Shown here piece after piece: positions 48,347-61,028 of a stretch of DNA of 64,000 nt. Made by a program: the position numbers and the translations under genes. The DNA comes from Xestospongia bergquistia. Taxonomy: Eukaryota > Porifera > Demospongiae > Haplosclerida > Petrosiidae. A model generated the notes under the pieces. That model was given only the letters and a program-made list of their open reading frames with translations. It searched no databases and was not told the origin of the DNA. Numbering within the stretch: position 1 is the stretch's first letter; the number at the start of each line of letters is the position of its first letter. Location: NCBI GenBank assembly GCA_963965975.1, contig OZ014414.1, positions 5,865,501 through 5,929,500 of the forward strand, given 5' to 3'.

Positions 48347-51172
48347 CTTTTAAACTCTGCTTTAATTCCTCAATCTGTTCATCTCTCTCTTGTAGTTGTA
48401 ACATCAATGTTGTTATTATCTCCTGTTGTTTTTCTATTTCTCTTCGTTTCTTAACAGACGCTTCCTCACTAACTAAAATTGAATTCATATATATACTAAC
48501 AATTAAATGATACAGAGTATGTCAATGTTACGTTTATTAATTAAAGTGTTCCTTGATTTAAAATGATGTTACATTGTTTGTATGTCAGAAACAACACAAA
48601 CCCTTTCTACTCACAGACTGCAACAGACTAATGTCTATTGTACAGAAGCATAATGAGACAGTCCTATATTAGAATATTTATAACGATCTCTACCTCCTAA
48701 ATCCGAAACACTAAGTGTTAAAGTATATAGTCTGGCACTTAAACTGTCCTCTAGGCTTCATACTACTGTGAAATTAATGAGTAACATAATTTTGTTTCCA
48801 ACTACTCTAATAGATTTTTTTTCTTTTTTGAGTTTCCTTTAATCTCCCACTCAATTATTAATCTATTTTATTAATATCAATTACCTTTCAAGTTCTGTTG
48901 TAATGTCTCATTTTGTTTGTCTCTATCTCTTAGTTGTGATGTTAAATTTTTAATTTCCTTTTCTTTCATTTGTCTCATTTCTATGTAAAAATATTGAGTT
49001 GTAAAACAGTTGTACTATATTTAGTAAATAAGAACTACAATCAAATTTATGAATCATGAACATAATTAAGAAGTAATTCTAATTATGTATACACACTCTC
49101 ACATACAGTCTCACACAATAGGATAATAGACAGTTTAATATTATTATTAACTACATGGAAAATACCTTCTCTTTCTATTTCAACAAATGATATTTGCATA
49201 GCCATCTGTTTACTAATAGTGTGTTGTAGTTCTAGTTGACTTCTCAACTCCTTTGTGTTCTCTTCTATAATAGCTCTAACCTCCTATATATATCAATAAA
49301 CAACACATGTAGTGGTGTCTAATACTATTATTACCTTGTCTCTTTCATGATCATAAATGGTACAATGACCAATACTCAATCGTAATAGACCATTCTTCTT
49401 TAAAAACTCAAGTCTCTCATGAGCTTTGGCAATAAGTAATGTCATTAGATTAAGAGGGAAAAAACAGTTCACAATGATGGAGTTACCCTTCCTTATATCT
49501 CGAATCTGCACATTTCCCTCAAGTGATTCAGCAAGAATATCTTTAATATCTTTCAAAGTGTAGCCAGTGGGATCCCAGTCTAAGACAAAGACTGCTGTCT
49601 CTCGTCGGAGAAGAGGAGAAGAATTTGTCACCTTAAGTGTTTTATTTAGACAAAGAGAAGCTCTTGTTTCTGTATAAAATGACTGAACAACATCTTTGTT
49701 TCTTCTTATATGTGTCTCAGCTTCTTTGATATTGAAACGCTCAACGATACCCTCAAGACAATTGATATTAATCAGTGTACAATGATTTCTCACAACTGTT
49801 AGTATTTCATCAATAGATTCAGTGTTGTCTATTTCAGATTGAAGGTGAGAGTAACCATCTTCAAGAAATAATTTCAATTTATCCAGGGGAGGACGACTTT
49901 TATTAATGACATCTCGGATGTTACTAAAAGCTATCGCAAATTGCTTCCGGATAGATCCAAACACAGGGTCTAACTTTCGAGGAATAAGTATTTCTTTAGA
50001 TTTTTCATCATCTTCAGAAAATAGTTTGTCTATCAGAGTATCACTATTACTAATACATTATATGACATATACTTACCACAGTCCTTTAAGATAGCATTAG
50101 CACATGGTACATTTTCTGAAAATTGTAACAATATACTGATAAACATCTTCAAATTATAGTAGTTACTGTGTACAGCACGACGAATGGCTTTTAGCAAAAG
50201 AAAAATAGCCTCTTCCCCAGTAAATGACTCAGCAGTAAATTTAACAATAGTTAATCTTGTCTGTGAAATAACTTCTTCTTCATGAAGTAGTTGCGCTACT
50301 CTAATAGGATACCGGAGAGACTGAGAGAGAGTACCATAATGACAACGTAAAATGTCACTGGCATGATCTTCAAGACTCATATGATCACTATGACCTGTTA
50401 TTGTTCTCTTTTGAACATTAACTATTGATTGGTCTTCTGGGAATGTTTCAGCTAAACAAATGAATGTTAGTCACAGATAGTTAAATATAACTCTTACCAT
50501 ATTCACTGATAATTCTCTCAGACAGTTGTTTTGTCTCTTCAAACTTGGACAGTACTGTCATTAACACTTTCAATTTATTGTGATCTAAAGATACTGCTAT
50601 ATGTATAGCAGATAATAAAGTTTTCAACTTATCATCAACCACGCCTTCTAATGTCTCAATCTTATCAAGTGTTTCTTCATTGATACATCTCTCACTAAAT
50701 AAGAGCTGGGACACTTTTACAGGATTGACCAGACATTGTGACAATTCATGTATATAGGCTGGACGAGTAGTATTTTCTTCATTAGGTTGAACTTTAATTC
50801 CTGTAACACAGATAATACCTATATACATATATTGTAGATCTTTCACTCACCAGCAGAGCTACAAGTTGTTCTTAAAATCTTCTCATACTCATGTGCAATG
50901 TTGTTTTCTTCAATGACTTCCTTTCTCAAAGCATCCAAAACATGTTTCCTTGTAGCATGAGGGTTGGTACTTAGCCACAATTTAAACATTTTTAATGTTT
51001 TGTAAGTTGAATCCTCTGGTAATCTGTGAATGTCATCTAACTTCACATCATTTAGTTTTAGCAGGACTCCCAACTGGTACCACTTACTACCAATACGGAC
51101 ATGTTCACATAATTCATCAAGTGTTGGTTTTTTCTGTAGAATCTCCTCAAAAGTTAGGTTTCTTGTAGCCAT
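48347..51172 (-). CDS. death-domain and coiled-coil protein, 3' end unknown
   Basis: Exons: 51172-50851 (ATG), 50800-50498, 50451-50077, 50029-49335, 49283-49166, 48980-48885, 48472-48347. All have AG/GT borders and one consistent frame without stops. Exon 1 is a death domain (Trp-Tyr-Gln-Leu-Gly, Trp-Leu-Ser-Thr, His-Ala-Thr-Arg-Lys-His-Val-Leu-Asp-Ala-Leu). Exons 2 and 3 encode two related helical modules that could be CARD-like. Exon 4 is a 230-residue block that I recall from sponge proteins, with Ile-Asn-Ile-Asn-Cys-Leu-Glu and Arg-Lys-Gly-Asn-Ser-Ile-Ile-Val. Exons 5-7 are short coiled-coil units. Probably an intracellular signalling adaptor; no catalytic domain is seen. Confidence 0.78.
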
Positions 51173-51230
51173 TGCTTGTTGAAGTTCGCGGTTTTAAATT
51201 CCGCCCACAGGAATGTGCTGCTAGAGTTTG

Positions 51231-51346
51231 CTACGGAAGCCGAAGGTGGCCATCCATTTCTACTTCGTAATTTCGTATTCTACTTTGCAGTTTTCGATTT
51301 TTATTTCGTACTTTCTATTTAAAAATGGAAATTTTCAAAATTTTTC
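51231..51346 (+). repeat. left terminal inverted repeat
   Basis: About 116 bases; the inner end is an AT-rich tract with TTTAAAAATGGAAATTTTC. Starts 59 bases upstream of the ATG of the death-domain gene on the other strand. Confidence 0.88.
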
Positions 51347-51353
51347 CTTAAAA

Positions 51354-52661
51354 ATGGAATTTTCAAATTTTTTTCAGGCTATGCGGTATATACAAACTTA
51401 TAAAGATCCAGGGTACGCACGTGCTTCCATGCTGTTAGAAATGAATGAAAAGTTCAGGGCTAGCTTAAAAGAGAGTGGTATCACTGACTCTACGATAAGT
51501 ACTTTGATAGTCCAAGACATCTTATCAAAGGATATTTTTACTTCTTTGAATGATGAAGAATTTAAATTACTTCAGTGTTAGCTAACAGTCGGTCAAGTGT
51601 GCCTTCTAAGATTATACAAAAACAAAGTTAATGAACTGACTCCATCAAAAGTACAGTCAGGAGAAAAAGGTAAGTATTTGTGATAGTTACAATTGATATA
51701 AATCTCGCATGTAGTAAATATTATGCCAAAAACAAAAAAAAGAGCTTTTTTCACAGTACAAGAGTAATGAACAACAAAAAAGAATTGGCAGTGACACACC
51801 TGGTAATTCTAAAGGATGCATATTAGGTGTAAGTATATATTACTTAATAGTATTGTCTATTTTATTGACTATCAATTTTAGTTACATTTTGGAGGAACGA
51901 GTTCTGACTATGAGTTGGAAAGAGGTGTGCGAAAATATAACATTGCTCCTCCACATGTTGTTGACCTACTAAAATGTGCTACATACAATGATATAATAAA
52001 AAAGGGCAAGAGATATTTTTCAAGGACTGTTCTACAGACATAAAAGACTATTACTTATCTGGTACAGCTGGGATTCCTTACAATATTGAGGATAAGGATA
52101 ATTGGACACTGGTAGATTTTATGAAATCACATGAATTTGTTCCTAGCAAATTTAGACTTTATATTGTGTCCAAGAAAGTAAGGCAATTTTTTATAATTCT
52201 GTCAATCTCAAGGTAATTTTAGGTATTAAATAAGAACAAAGAGTATGTGGAACTAGAGGATAAATCTGAAGTCATGATCATTGAAGTTGAGGATCATTGA
52301 TATTTTTTTGTTAATCATTATGTTTACTTTTAGGAGGAAATTGTACCAATAGATGAGGTAGCAGATGGTTATGATGAGGAGACTCCTCCTCCTTTACTTA
52401 AATTATGTGAAAGTAAGATTACTTTACTGTTAACTGTGTTAATTAAATGTGTATAGGAAAAACAGTACCTCAGGAAACTTTGTGCAATTCATGTGCACAA
52501 AGTTTAATAAGTGGAACTTAGCCCCAGTTCCTGATACAATGTGTCACTTGCCAGATGGTGGTGTTGTATGCTATGCTAATCCAATTACAGAGTGTCCACT
52601 GTGTGATAATCTCTTTGGGGCTTCTTGGAATGTTGATTTCATGGAAGATTTGGCCTTATGA
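51354..52661 (+). pseudogene. accessory gene of the integrase transposon
   Basis: ATG at 51354 or 51381, same frame. The first part is helical and SAM-like (Gly-Ile-Thr-Asp-Ser-Thr-Ile, Asp-Ile-Phe-Thr-Ser-Leu-Asn-Asp-Glu-Glu-Phe), then an in-frame TAG at about 51579, then Leu-Thr-Val-Gly-Gln-Val-Cys. Later exons, from about 51881, give Phe-Gly-Gly-Thr-Ser-Ser-Asp-Tyr-Glu, a lost frame near 52010, an acidic segment near 52340-52410, and a Cys-rich end (Cys-His-Leu-Pro-Asp-Gly-Gly, Glu-Cys-Pro-Leu-Cys). The stop and at least two frame changes make this copy non-functional. The conserved-looking ends suggest a zinc-binding C-terminus. Confidence 0.6.
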
Positions 52662-52741
52662 AAACTGATTTAAAATCAACTGAATATTGAGTTATGAATT
52701 TATACATTAGTTGTGTTATGAATGTATACATTAGTTGCAGT

Positions 52742-54565
52742 CTAATAGTCCTCCATGTCAACAAGCAATAAACTTAAGAGCTCCATTGCATCCAATACAT
52801 TTCTAGGTTGCTGAAGTGAATGTTCCACCATACCATACTCTTCAAATTCTGTACTGCATATCTTAAGAGGCAGGCCATATGTAGATTTAGCATACTCAAA
52901 GAGGTCCTTGCACTTATAATCAATAGTACCTAAATTTAAGTTTTCATTGTAAACACAGAGATGTCATCATGAATCCATACTTACCTGACTGTTCTGGTAA
53001 GAAAAATAATATCTCTGGAATACCTCCAGGGGTTTCAGCTCTTTTACTTGGACATATGTTGTGATGATTCCACTCATTAACAAGATTTCTCAACTCAATT
53101 CTGATGACTGGAATAAAACGATCTAACTGCTTCACTACAAAAAAGCAATATCTACATTAAATTGATAGCACTTGGACAGGTAGCCTATAAATAGAATATT
53201 GATGTCAACAGTAGATTGAAATGTGTATTGTTAAACCAATAATGTGGAGTTTCCCCTATTTCAGTATACGAAAACAGAAAATGTTAAAACTTACATGTGC
53301 TGATCTAAAGAGTCGTCCACACAACTAGATGAGATTAAATTCTGTTGAAATTACAGCATTAGAGTAAATATTTTGTTACACATACATTAAAGAGTAAATT
53401 TTTTGTTACACTTACTTTAAAGAATGTGATCCACCAGTCAGTTAATCGAGTACGCAAATATGACCACCATGCTTCTATCCTCTGTGGTACATTAAAATAA
53501 CACTATAACATTAATAAGAAAAAAAATACAAACCTGATTAGAGCTTGACCTTACATACCTAAAACTCTTTTCACCAGCAAAGTCATCAGTGTGATTGCTA
53601 CGTAAAGATGGATGAAGAAAACTTATAATACTATTTTCTGTTCTGCGATCAGTGCGCAAGATAGAAGGAAGACCTATAAAATTTCAGTAAATTTAAGAGT
53701 GATTCACAAACAAACTTACCATTTAAACATTCAATAGCATCAAAAGAGTGTTGTGCAACAATTTGTGGATCATTATTTGAAGACCCACAAGCCATCCATA
53801 TGATTCTTCTAGAATATCTATAAATTAATTAAGGTTATATGTAGTGAAGATTTAGGATAACAAATTACCCGTCAATACAACCATGAATGGTGATTCCAAA
53901 TGATTTTAGCTTGTCATATCCGTCACAATGCCAGATGAAATTGGGGCCCTTAAAGTAGCAATAATTATTATTCAGGACATCAACACCAATCAAGTATACG
54001 AATTACCTTGCTCCTATAAACTTTACGCTTCAATCTACAACGTGCTCAATCAAGATATCCCTGTGGATCTAAAATTGGCAAGAGCATCATCACGATAACA
54101 CTAATAAGTGTTATGAAACAGAGAGTCAGAAATTAACATCAACTAACCGTCTAACACTCATTTGATGTGTTATTTTAAGTCTATTCAACATACTTCTGTA
54201 TCCTAAAAGTGAACCTGAGCCCTCTAACTCTTCCTATAGTAGAATATATATATTTCCCACTAGTAATTAATATAAGATATCAGCTCTACATCAATCAGAT
54301 ACCTTTACACACACAACATATTAACCATCCCAAAAAATTTCCCTAGTCTGGCATTGCTACCCCTTCGCTAAGACAGAGGAATGAGCTGCAATATCAGACT
54401 AAATTTTACCGTAATAGCAGAACAAATAGATGAAATATCTGCCTCCTCTGCCAACGCACTGACTCCAAACTCATATCTTAAGCGGCGAAGGTGCCTTTTA
54501 CTAATTAAGTACCCATGTCTTTGGAGAAGCCATTGTATGATTCCAGTAGATAGTCCCATCATGGA
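52742..54565 (-). pseudogene. rve-type integrase/transposase, one stop
   Basis: Exons read downward: about 54565-54412 (helix-turn-helix: Ile-Ser-Lys-Arg-His-Leu-Arg-Arg-Leu), 54233-54148 (Gly-Ser-Leu-Leu-Gly-Tyr-Arg-Ser-Met), about 54070-54007 (in-frame TGA between Tyr-Leu-Asp and Ala-Arg-Cys), about 53950-53870 (Trp-His-Cys-Asp-Gly-Tyr, first catalytic Asp), about 53820-53721 (Ser-Arg-Arg-Ile-Ile-Trp), about 53675-53560 (Arg-Thr-Asp, second Asp), about 53481-53415 (Arg-Ile-Glu-Ala-Trp-Trp, catalytic Glu), about 53135-52986 (Pro-Gly-Gly-Ile-Pro-Glu), and a last exon ending at TAG 52742. The DDE set is visible; a single nonsense codon is the only clear lesion. Exons between 53415 and 53135 are less certain. 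Confidence 0.7.
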
Positions 54566-54760
54566 ATAATATATAATTAAGTCATTACGTGAAAAACTCC
54601 TTGAAAAAAAAACCTGGAGACAGTGGCACTACAGCCATTTTTCTCGAGTCCTCAGCAACAGATCCTTAGACACTGATAACACGTGCTTCCAATGGCAAAT
54701 GGCTATAGAAAACTGGCTATACCGTATTAGTCTAAATAATCTGAAATTAGACTTTGTGCG

Positions 54761-54876
54761 TAATTTTTTTGGAAATTTCCATTTTTAAATAGAAAGTACG
54801 AAATAAAAATCGAAAACTGCAAAGTAGAATATGAAATTACGAAGTAGAAATGGATGGCCGCCTTCGGCTTCTGTAG
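54761..54876 (-). repeat. right terminal inverted repeat
   Basis: Reverse complement of the left repeat with only a few differences, for example GGCGGCC against GGTGGCC and one substitution in the TATTCTAC block. Confidence 0.88.
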
Positions 54877-54983
54877 TTTGCTCTTTGCAAGGTGACACAG
54901 ACACTCAGTGAATTTGATGATCTTTTGGGTGGGGCTCAGTACATTTTAATGACCACACCCATAATAATTATAATCATAATCAT

Positions 54984-55145
54984 TGTAATAAACTGTATTG
55001 ATTATGTACTTTGGACTATTGTACTTTGGACTTGTACTTGTAAGTATTCAGTGGATATTTAAGCAATTGTATAGTTGTCCTTAATTAATTGAGCTCTGTG
55101 CTAGTATTGAGTAGTTTTCATTTGTATTTAATAAGAGATATAACA
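54984..55145 (+). repeat. Gypsy 2 5' LTR
   Basis: 162 bases. Compared with the 3' LTR it has small indels in the TACTTTGGACT repeat region and in TTAATTAATTGAG. Confidence 0.92.
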
Positions 55146-55163
55146 ATTGGCGACGAGGGTGAG

Positions 55164-55328
55164 ATGGCAGGTGTTCTGGGAAGACTACAAGGATTTGATG
55201 CTATGCTGGAGCCGTGGGACCAGTATGTGGAAAGACTGGGTCATTTTTTGGACGCCACATTGCAGATTTCGACATGTCTGACTTGTGGTAAGACTGGCCA
55301 CATCCAGAAGGTGTGTAGAATGGCCTGA
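55164..55328 (+). pseudogene. Gypsy 2 gag, internally deleted
   Basis: ATG at 55164 starts a normal-looking N-terminus (Leu-Gln-Gly-Phe-Asp, Trp-Asp-Gln-Tyr-Val-Glu-Arg-Leu) that jumps after about 32 residues to a zinc knuckle (Cys-Leu-Thr-Cys-Gly-Lys-Thr-Gly-His-Ile-Gln-Lys-Val-Cys) and then stops. The capsid region is absent, so no particle-forming Gag could be made. Confidence 0.75.
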
Positions 55329-55469
55329 TGGACTCCCTGAGAAATCTACTTCAAAGAGCAGACGAAACCACAGGCCACGACCAGTCAGACAGTTGACACA
55401 ATTGCAAGAACAGGAGGGACTTGACCTTGATGAATTTATAAACAGCTAGGCAAGAGTGAGGATGCCATA

Positions 55470-55727
55470 GAACTGGAGGTATATATTGAGGGGAAGCTAG
55501 TGAACATGGAGCTGGATACTGGAGCGTCAGTGTCATTGATCTCAGAGGCCATATGGTCTAGATTATATTCCAAGAAGAAATTGCAAAAGACGACAACAAT
55601 TCTCAGGACTTATACAGGAGAGAAGATACAGCCATTGGGTAGCTGTAGAGTGGAAGTTAAATATAAGGAAGAGGGTGCTACCATTATTAGTCATCAAAGG
55701 AAACGGCCCAAACTTGTTTGGTTGTAA
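55470..55727 (+). pseudogene. Gypsy 2 protease
   Basis: Asp-Thr-Gly-Ala-Ser-Val-Ser-Leu-Ile at about 55515 is the retropepsin active site. The frame ends at 55727, and the next domain starts in another frame overlapping it. Confidence 0.75.
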
Positions 55728-56889
55728 CTGGCTTCAATATATATGGATCGATTGGAAGAGTATTCACATGGTTGGTAATGACAAGTTGCAGAATATTTTA
55801 GCAAAACATCAGAATGTTTTTGGAAAAGGCCTGGAACATCTCAGAGGATATAATGCAAAAATACATGTCGAGCAAGAGGCTGTACCAAAATTTATGAAAG
55901 CTCGCCCAGTTGCATATGCTATGAAAGAAAAGATTGAAAAAGAACTGGACAGATTGATGTCATTGGGTATTTTAGAACCAATACAGTTTTCAGAATGGGC
56001 ATCACCCATTGTACCAGTTTGGAAGTCAGATGGTAGTGTCAGAGTTCGTGGTGATTTCAAGGTCACATTAAATTCAGTGTCAAAGTTAGACCGTCATTCG
56101 ATTCCAATAATTGAGGATCTCTTTGCCACACTCGGTGGAGGCAAGCTGTTTTCGAAGTTGGACACGAGCCAAGCATATCAGCAATTGGAACTTGATGAAG
56201 TCTCCAAGCAGTATTTGGTGATTAACACATACAAGGGGTTATTCCAATATAGGAGACTGCCATTTGGTATTGCATCAGCCCTGGCCATTTTTCAAAGAGT
56301 TATGGAAATTCTACTTCAGAATATTCCGGGAGTCATTGTATATATAGATGATGTTCTTATTACTGGAAAGAATGATGAGAAACATTTAAAATCACTAGAG
56401 ACAGTATTAAAGCCAATTGAGGATGCGAGGATGTTGTTGAAAAGAGAAAAATGTGTATTCATGGCAAAGTCTGTGTCATATCTCAAACATATTATTGACT
56501 CTCAGGGATTACACACAACACAAGATAAAGTTGACGCAATTCTGGAAGCTCCTCCTCCAAAAAATCTCACCCAGTTAAAAGCTTATCTGGGTCTTTTGAC
56601 ATATTATGGTAGATTCCTATCTAATATCTCAAAACATCTCTTTTCTCTCTATAGGTTGCTCCGGAAGAATACTCAATGGAGATGGTCAGAAGAAGAAGAG
56701 TCAGCTTTTCAAGAATCAAAGAAACTCCTTACATCATCAAATTTACTGGTTCATTTCGATCCGTCTCTTTCATTAATTTTGTCATGTGATGCCTCTATGT
56801 ACGGGGATTGGTGCAGTTCTTGCTCATCGTATGACAGATTGTTCAGAGAAACCAATAGGTTATGTTTCACGGACCTTTACAGAATCTGA
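55675..56889 (+). pseudogene. Gypsy 2 reverse transcriptase
   Basis: Open for 404 codons. Motifs in order: Arg-Pro-Val-Ala-Tyr, Ser-Glu-Trp-Ala-Ser-Pro-Ile-Val, Leu-Asp-Thr-Ser-Gln-Ala-Tyr-Gln-Gln-Leu, Leu-Pro-Phe-Gly-Ile-Ala-Ser-Ala, and the catalytic Val-Tyr-Ile-Asp-Asp-Val. The expected Asp-Tyr before Lys-Val reads Gly-Asp-Phe-Lys-Val. The frame shifts near 56805 into RNase H. Confidence 0.85.
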
Positions 56890-57442
56890 AAAACAATATT
56901 TACAACTTAAAAAAGAGGGTCTGGCCTGCATTTTTGCAGTAAAAAAGTTTCATTCATACCTATTTGGACACAAGTTCTTAATGTACACCGATAATTTGTC
57001 CTTGCTTATTGAGAAGCAGCCAGTTCCAGTACAAGCAGCTGGTAGAATACAACGATGGGCGTTGACCCTGGCTAACTATGAATATACGATGGCCTTTCGG
57101 CCTACTCATAAGCACAGCAATCCAGATGCATTGAGTCGACTTCCTACTGAGAATGTAGAGGTAGAAGAACCAGTACCAACCGAATTATTGAAGTTAATGG
57201 AAGCCATGGACACAATGCCAATCATGGCAGAAACTGTAAAAGAGTGGACACAGAAAGATCCTTTATTAGCCAGAGTATACAGGTATGTTCAGTTTGGATG
57301 GCCAGAACATTGTTCAGTAGACTTCAAATCATTCAGTAAGCATAAATTGGAGTTGTCAACATTAAATGGATGCATTATTTATGGTTCTAGAGTTTTGATC
57401 CCATCTCAAGGTAGACAACAAATGTTAGCAGAGTTACATTAG
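56786..57442 (+). pseudogene. Gypsy 2 RNase H
   Basis: Begins one frame away from the reverse transcriptase. Gly-Ile-Gly-Ala-Val-Leu, Ser-Arg-Thr-Phe-Thr-Glu-Ser-Glu-Lys, Tyr-Thr-Asp-Asn and His-Ser-Asn-Pro-Asp-Ala-Leu-Ser-Arg-Leu are all present. Ends with a stop inside the His pair region of the integrase zinc domain. Confidence 0.83.
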
Positions 57443-58473
57443 GGACACCCAGGAGTGAATCGAATGAAGAGTTTGGCAAGATTGTATTTTTAGTGGCCTG
57501 GTTTGACAAAGGATATTGAGAAGTTGGTCAAAGAACGTGCAAAGTGTCAGGAAAACCAATCAAATCCTGCAATGGCACCATTAGAACCATGGACATGGCC
57601 AACTAGACCCTGGGCCAGAGTGCATGTGGATTATGCTGGTCCCTTCATGAATTCTATGTATTTTATAGTGACAGATGCACACTCCAATTTGGTAGAAATC
57701 ATGAAAACGTCATCTACAACAACTATTCAAATGTTACAAACAATGTTTGCTCATTATGGGTTGCCTCGTACTCTAGTATCGGATAATGGGACATGTTTTA
57801 CAAGTCAGGAATTTCAAGATTTTTTGAAAGCTAATGGTATTCAACACATCAACACAGCTCCTTATCATCCGCAGTCTAATGGACTGGCAGAGAGAATGGT
57901 ACAAACAGTCAAGAAGGGAATGAAAAAGATAGCAAGTGCTACAGTAGTACAAAATTAGCTCAATTTTTGTTTTTTTATAGAATAACTCCACATAGTACTA
58001 CAGGTCAATTTCTGGCAGAGCTAATGTTTGGATCACAGTTAAGCACTAGATTTGATTTACTACATCCTAATGTACGGGAGAAAGTTCTCAAGAAACAAGA
58101 CAAACAAAAGAAGTATTTTGATAAATCTGCTAAAGAGCGAAAATTCTCAAGAGGAGATGATGTGTACATTCGGAATTTCTCACCGGGCAGTACAGTTAAA
58201 TGGATACCTGGAATCATAATGAAACAGATTGGTAGAGTTGTTTTTGGAGTTCGATTGCAAAACTCAATCATGATCGTTAAACGACATCAAAATCAAATTC
58301 GAGCTCGTATGTCTGATAATATTCTAGAATTAGAAATGACTCTTCAGTCCAATCCACAAGTTGAGTCTTCTGATTCAAGACAAGGGTCGGAACCTCGAGT
58401 CAGTACAGGTCCTTGTTATCCCTCAAGAGTGAGGAGACCCCCTCAATGCTTTGCTGATGAGTTCTTTGATTAA
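57443..58473 (+). pseudogene. Gypsy 2 integrase
   Basis: After stops near 57441 and 57491 the core is open from 57503: Val-Asp-Tyr-Ala-Gly, Ser-Asp-Asn-Gly-Thr and Leu-Ala-Glu-Arg supply the three acidic residues. A stop and frame change near 57958 precede a C-terminal segment (Tyr-Phe-Asp-Lys-Ser-Ala-Lys-Glu-Arg) that ends at TAA 58471-58473, just before the purine tract. Confidence 0.83.
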
Positions 58474-58486
58474 AGAGGGGAGAAAC

Positions 58487-58654
58487 TGTAATAAACTGTA
58501 TTGATTATGTACTTTGGAATATTGTATTAATTGTGTACTTTGGACTTGTACTTGTAGGTATTCATTGGATATTAAAGCAATTGTATAGTTGTCTTAATTG
58601 AGTTCTGTGCTAGTATTGAGTTGTTTTCAATTGTGTTTAATAAGAGATATAGCA
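58487..58654 (+). repeat. Gypsy 2 3' LTR
   Basis: 168 bases, same ends as the 5' LTR. Confidence 0.92.
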
Positions 58655-58816
58655 ATCATAATTTGAACTGTAAATTGTAGTAATCCCTTGTTGGCTGACC
58701 TATCCTTCTATACTAACATTTTAACATGTAAATATGTATTAATATTATAGAGTTCAGTTGTTCAGACTGACTGTATTAATTTATATTCAAGGACTTTATC
58801 CTCTTATATTAATAGT

Positions 58817-59137
58817 GTGTGTATCATATGTTTGTTATGTTTGTACATAATAAATCCATCTTTAACAATAATACATCTCTTTTTAAACTGTAGTGACCAC
58901 AATTATCTAATGTTGAAATTATCTAATGGCAGATCAAGTCAAAGTGAGCATGAGAATCTCACGTTCTCTTGTGTCACTCACCCTATTACATTGGATACAT
59001 TGGATAGGAGTGTCTATTATTATAATTCATTAGAACATATTGTTTATAAGAGAACATTAGATATTAATAGTCAAGATGAGGTTAGTAGAACTATCTATCT
59101 TTCTGTCAATTCAATTGATTTTATAGTTATTTGTTAA
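58817..59137 (+). other. open frame upstream of kinase remnant, unassigned
   Basis: A 107-codon open frame with Asn-, Ser- and Tyr-rich sequence and Cys residues. An acceptor-like AAACTGTAG lies at 58886. It might be an ectodomain exon of the receptor kinase that follows, but I see no domain signature. Confidence 0.25.
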
Positions 59138-59530
59138 ACTGGAATCTAATTTTAATCCACTTGGATTTAGATATGATTGGATTACACAGACATTATACAT
59201 AGTTGGCTGAACCACTCAAGGGAAAACTAATATGTGGAGAGTATTCAGATTATATCGTTATGGTATTACAAGAATTTAGCGGTAATAATGATGTTCCTTC
59301 TGATGTTCTGATCAATACCACCTGTAATCTTTATATGTCATTACACTTGTACTGAATCTACTGATGAAGATTTGGACCTGTTCAATAAATTCCCACATAA
59401 CAAATTGAGATTGAAAACACAAAGTACTTTATACTTTATGTTTAGTATGTATGTCTCTCTCTCTCTCTTTCCATTCAGGTTTATTGATTGAGATGAATTT
59501 GATAAAGTAGTACAGTTATAGATTTCCTAG

Positions 59531-60885
<1,355 letters not shown>

Positions 60886-61028
60886 TAGTTATCATTCTGA
60901 TGTGTTATTGATATAATAGTCATGCCATTGTCCATGTACTCATACATGTATCTATTCATCCATTTTCTCTTCCATTCAGTCATTTCATTTTATCTATCAT
61001 TAAATTATTTGTCCTTTCTTTCATTTAT

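Larger units (their letters stand above)
51231..54876. mobile_element. integrase-type DNA transposon with long inverted repeats
   Basis: Inverted repeats of about 116 bases (51231-51346 and 54761-54876) match almost base for base, beginning CTACGGAAGCCGAAGG. TTTG flanks both sides (51227-51230, 54877-54880), a 4-base target duplication. Inside are a plus-strand gene (51354-52661) and a minus-strand integrase-like gene (54565-52742), converging tail to tail. Family name is uncertain: the helix-turn-helix plus rve-type core suggests IS3EU- or Ginger-like elements. Confidence 0.85.
54984..58654 (+). mobile_element. second Gypsy LTR retrotransposon
   Basis: LTRs 54984-55145 and 58487-58654, TGTAAT...CA, flanked by perfect ATCAT target duplications (54979-54983, 58655-58659). 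A primer-binding-like ATTGGCGACGAGGG follows the 5' LTR; the purine tract AAAGAGGGGAGAAA precedes the 3' LTR. It carries a short gag remnant, protease, reverse transcriptase, RNase H and integrase in sense order, with several frame breaks. At 3.7 kb it is short for the group because most of gag is missing. Confidence 0.93.

Noticed and set aside
48137..48454. 105-codon plus-strand open frame
   Set aside because: Antisense to the coiled-coil exon at 48347-48472 and hydrophobic by composition only.
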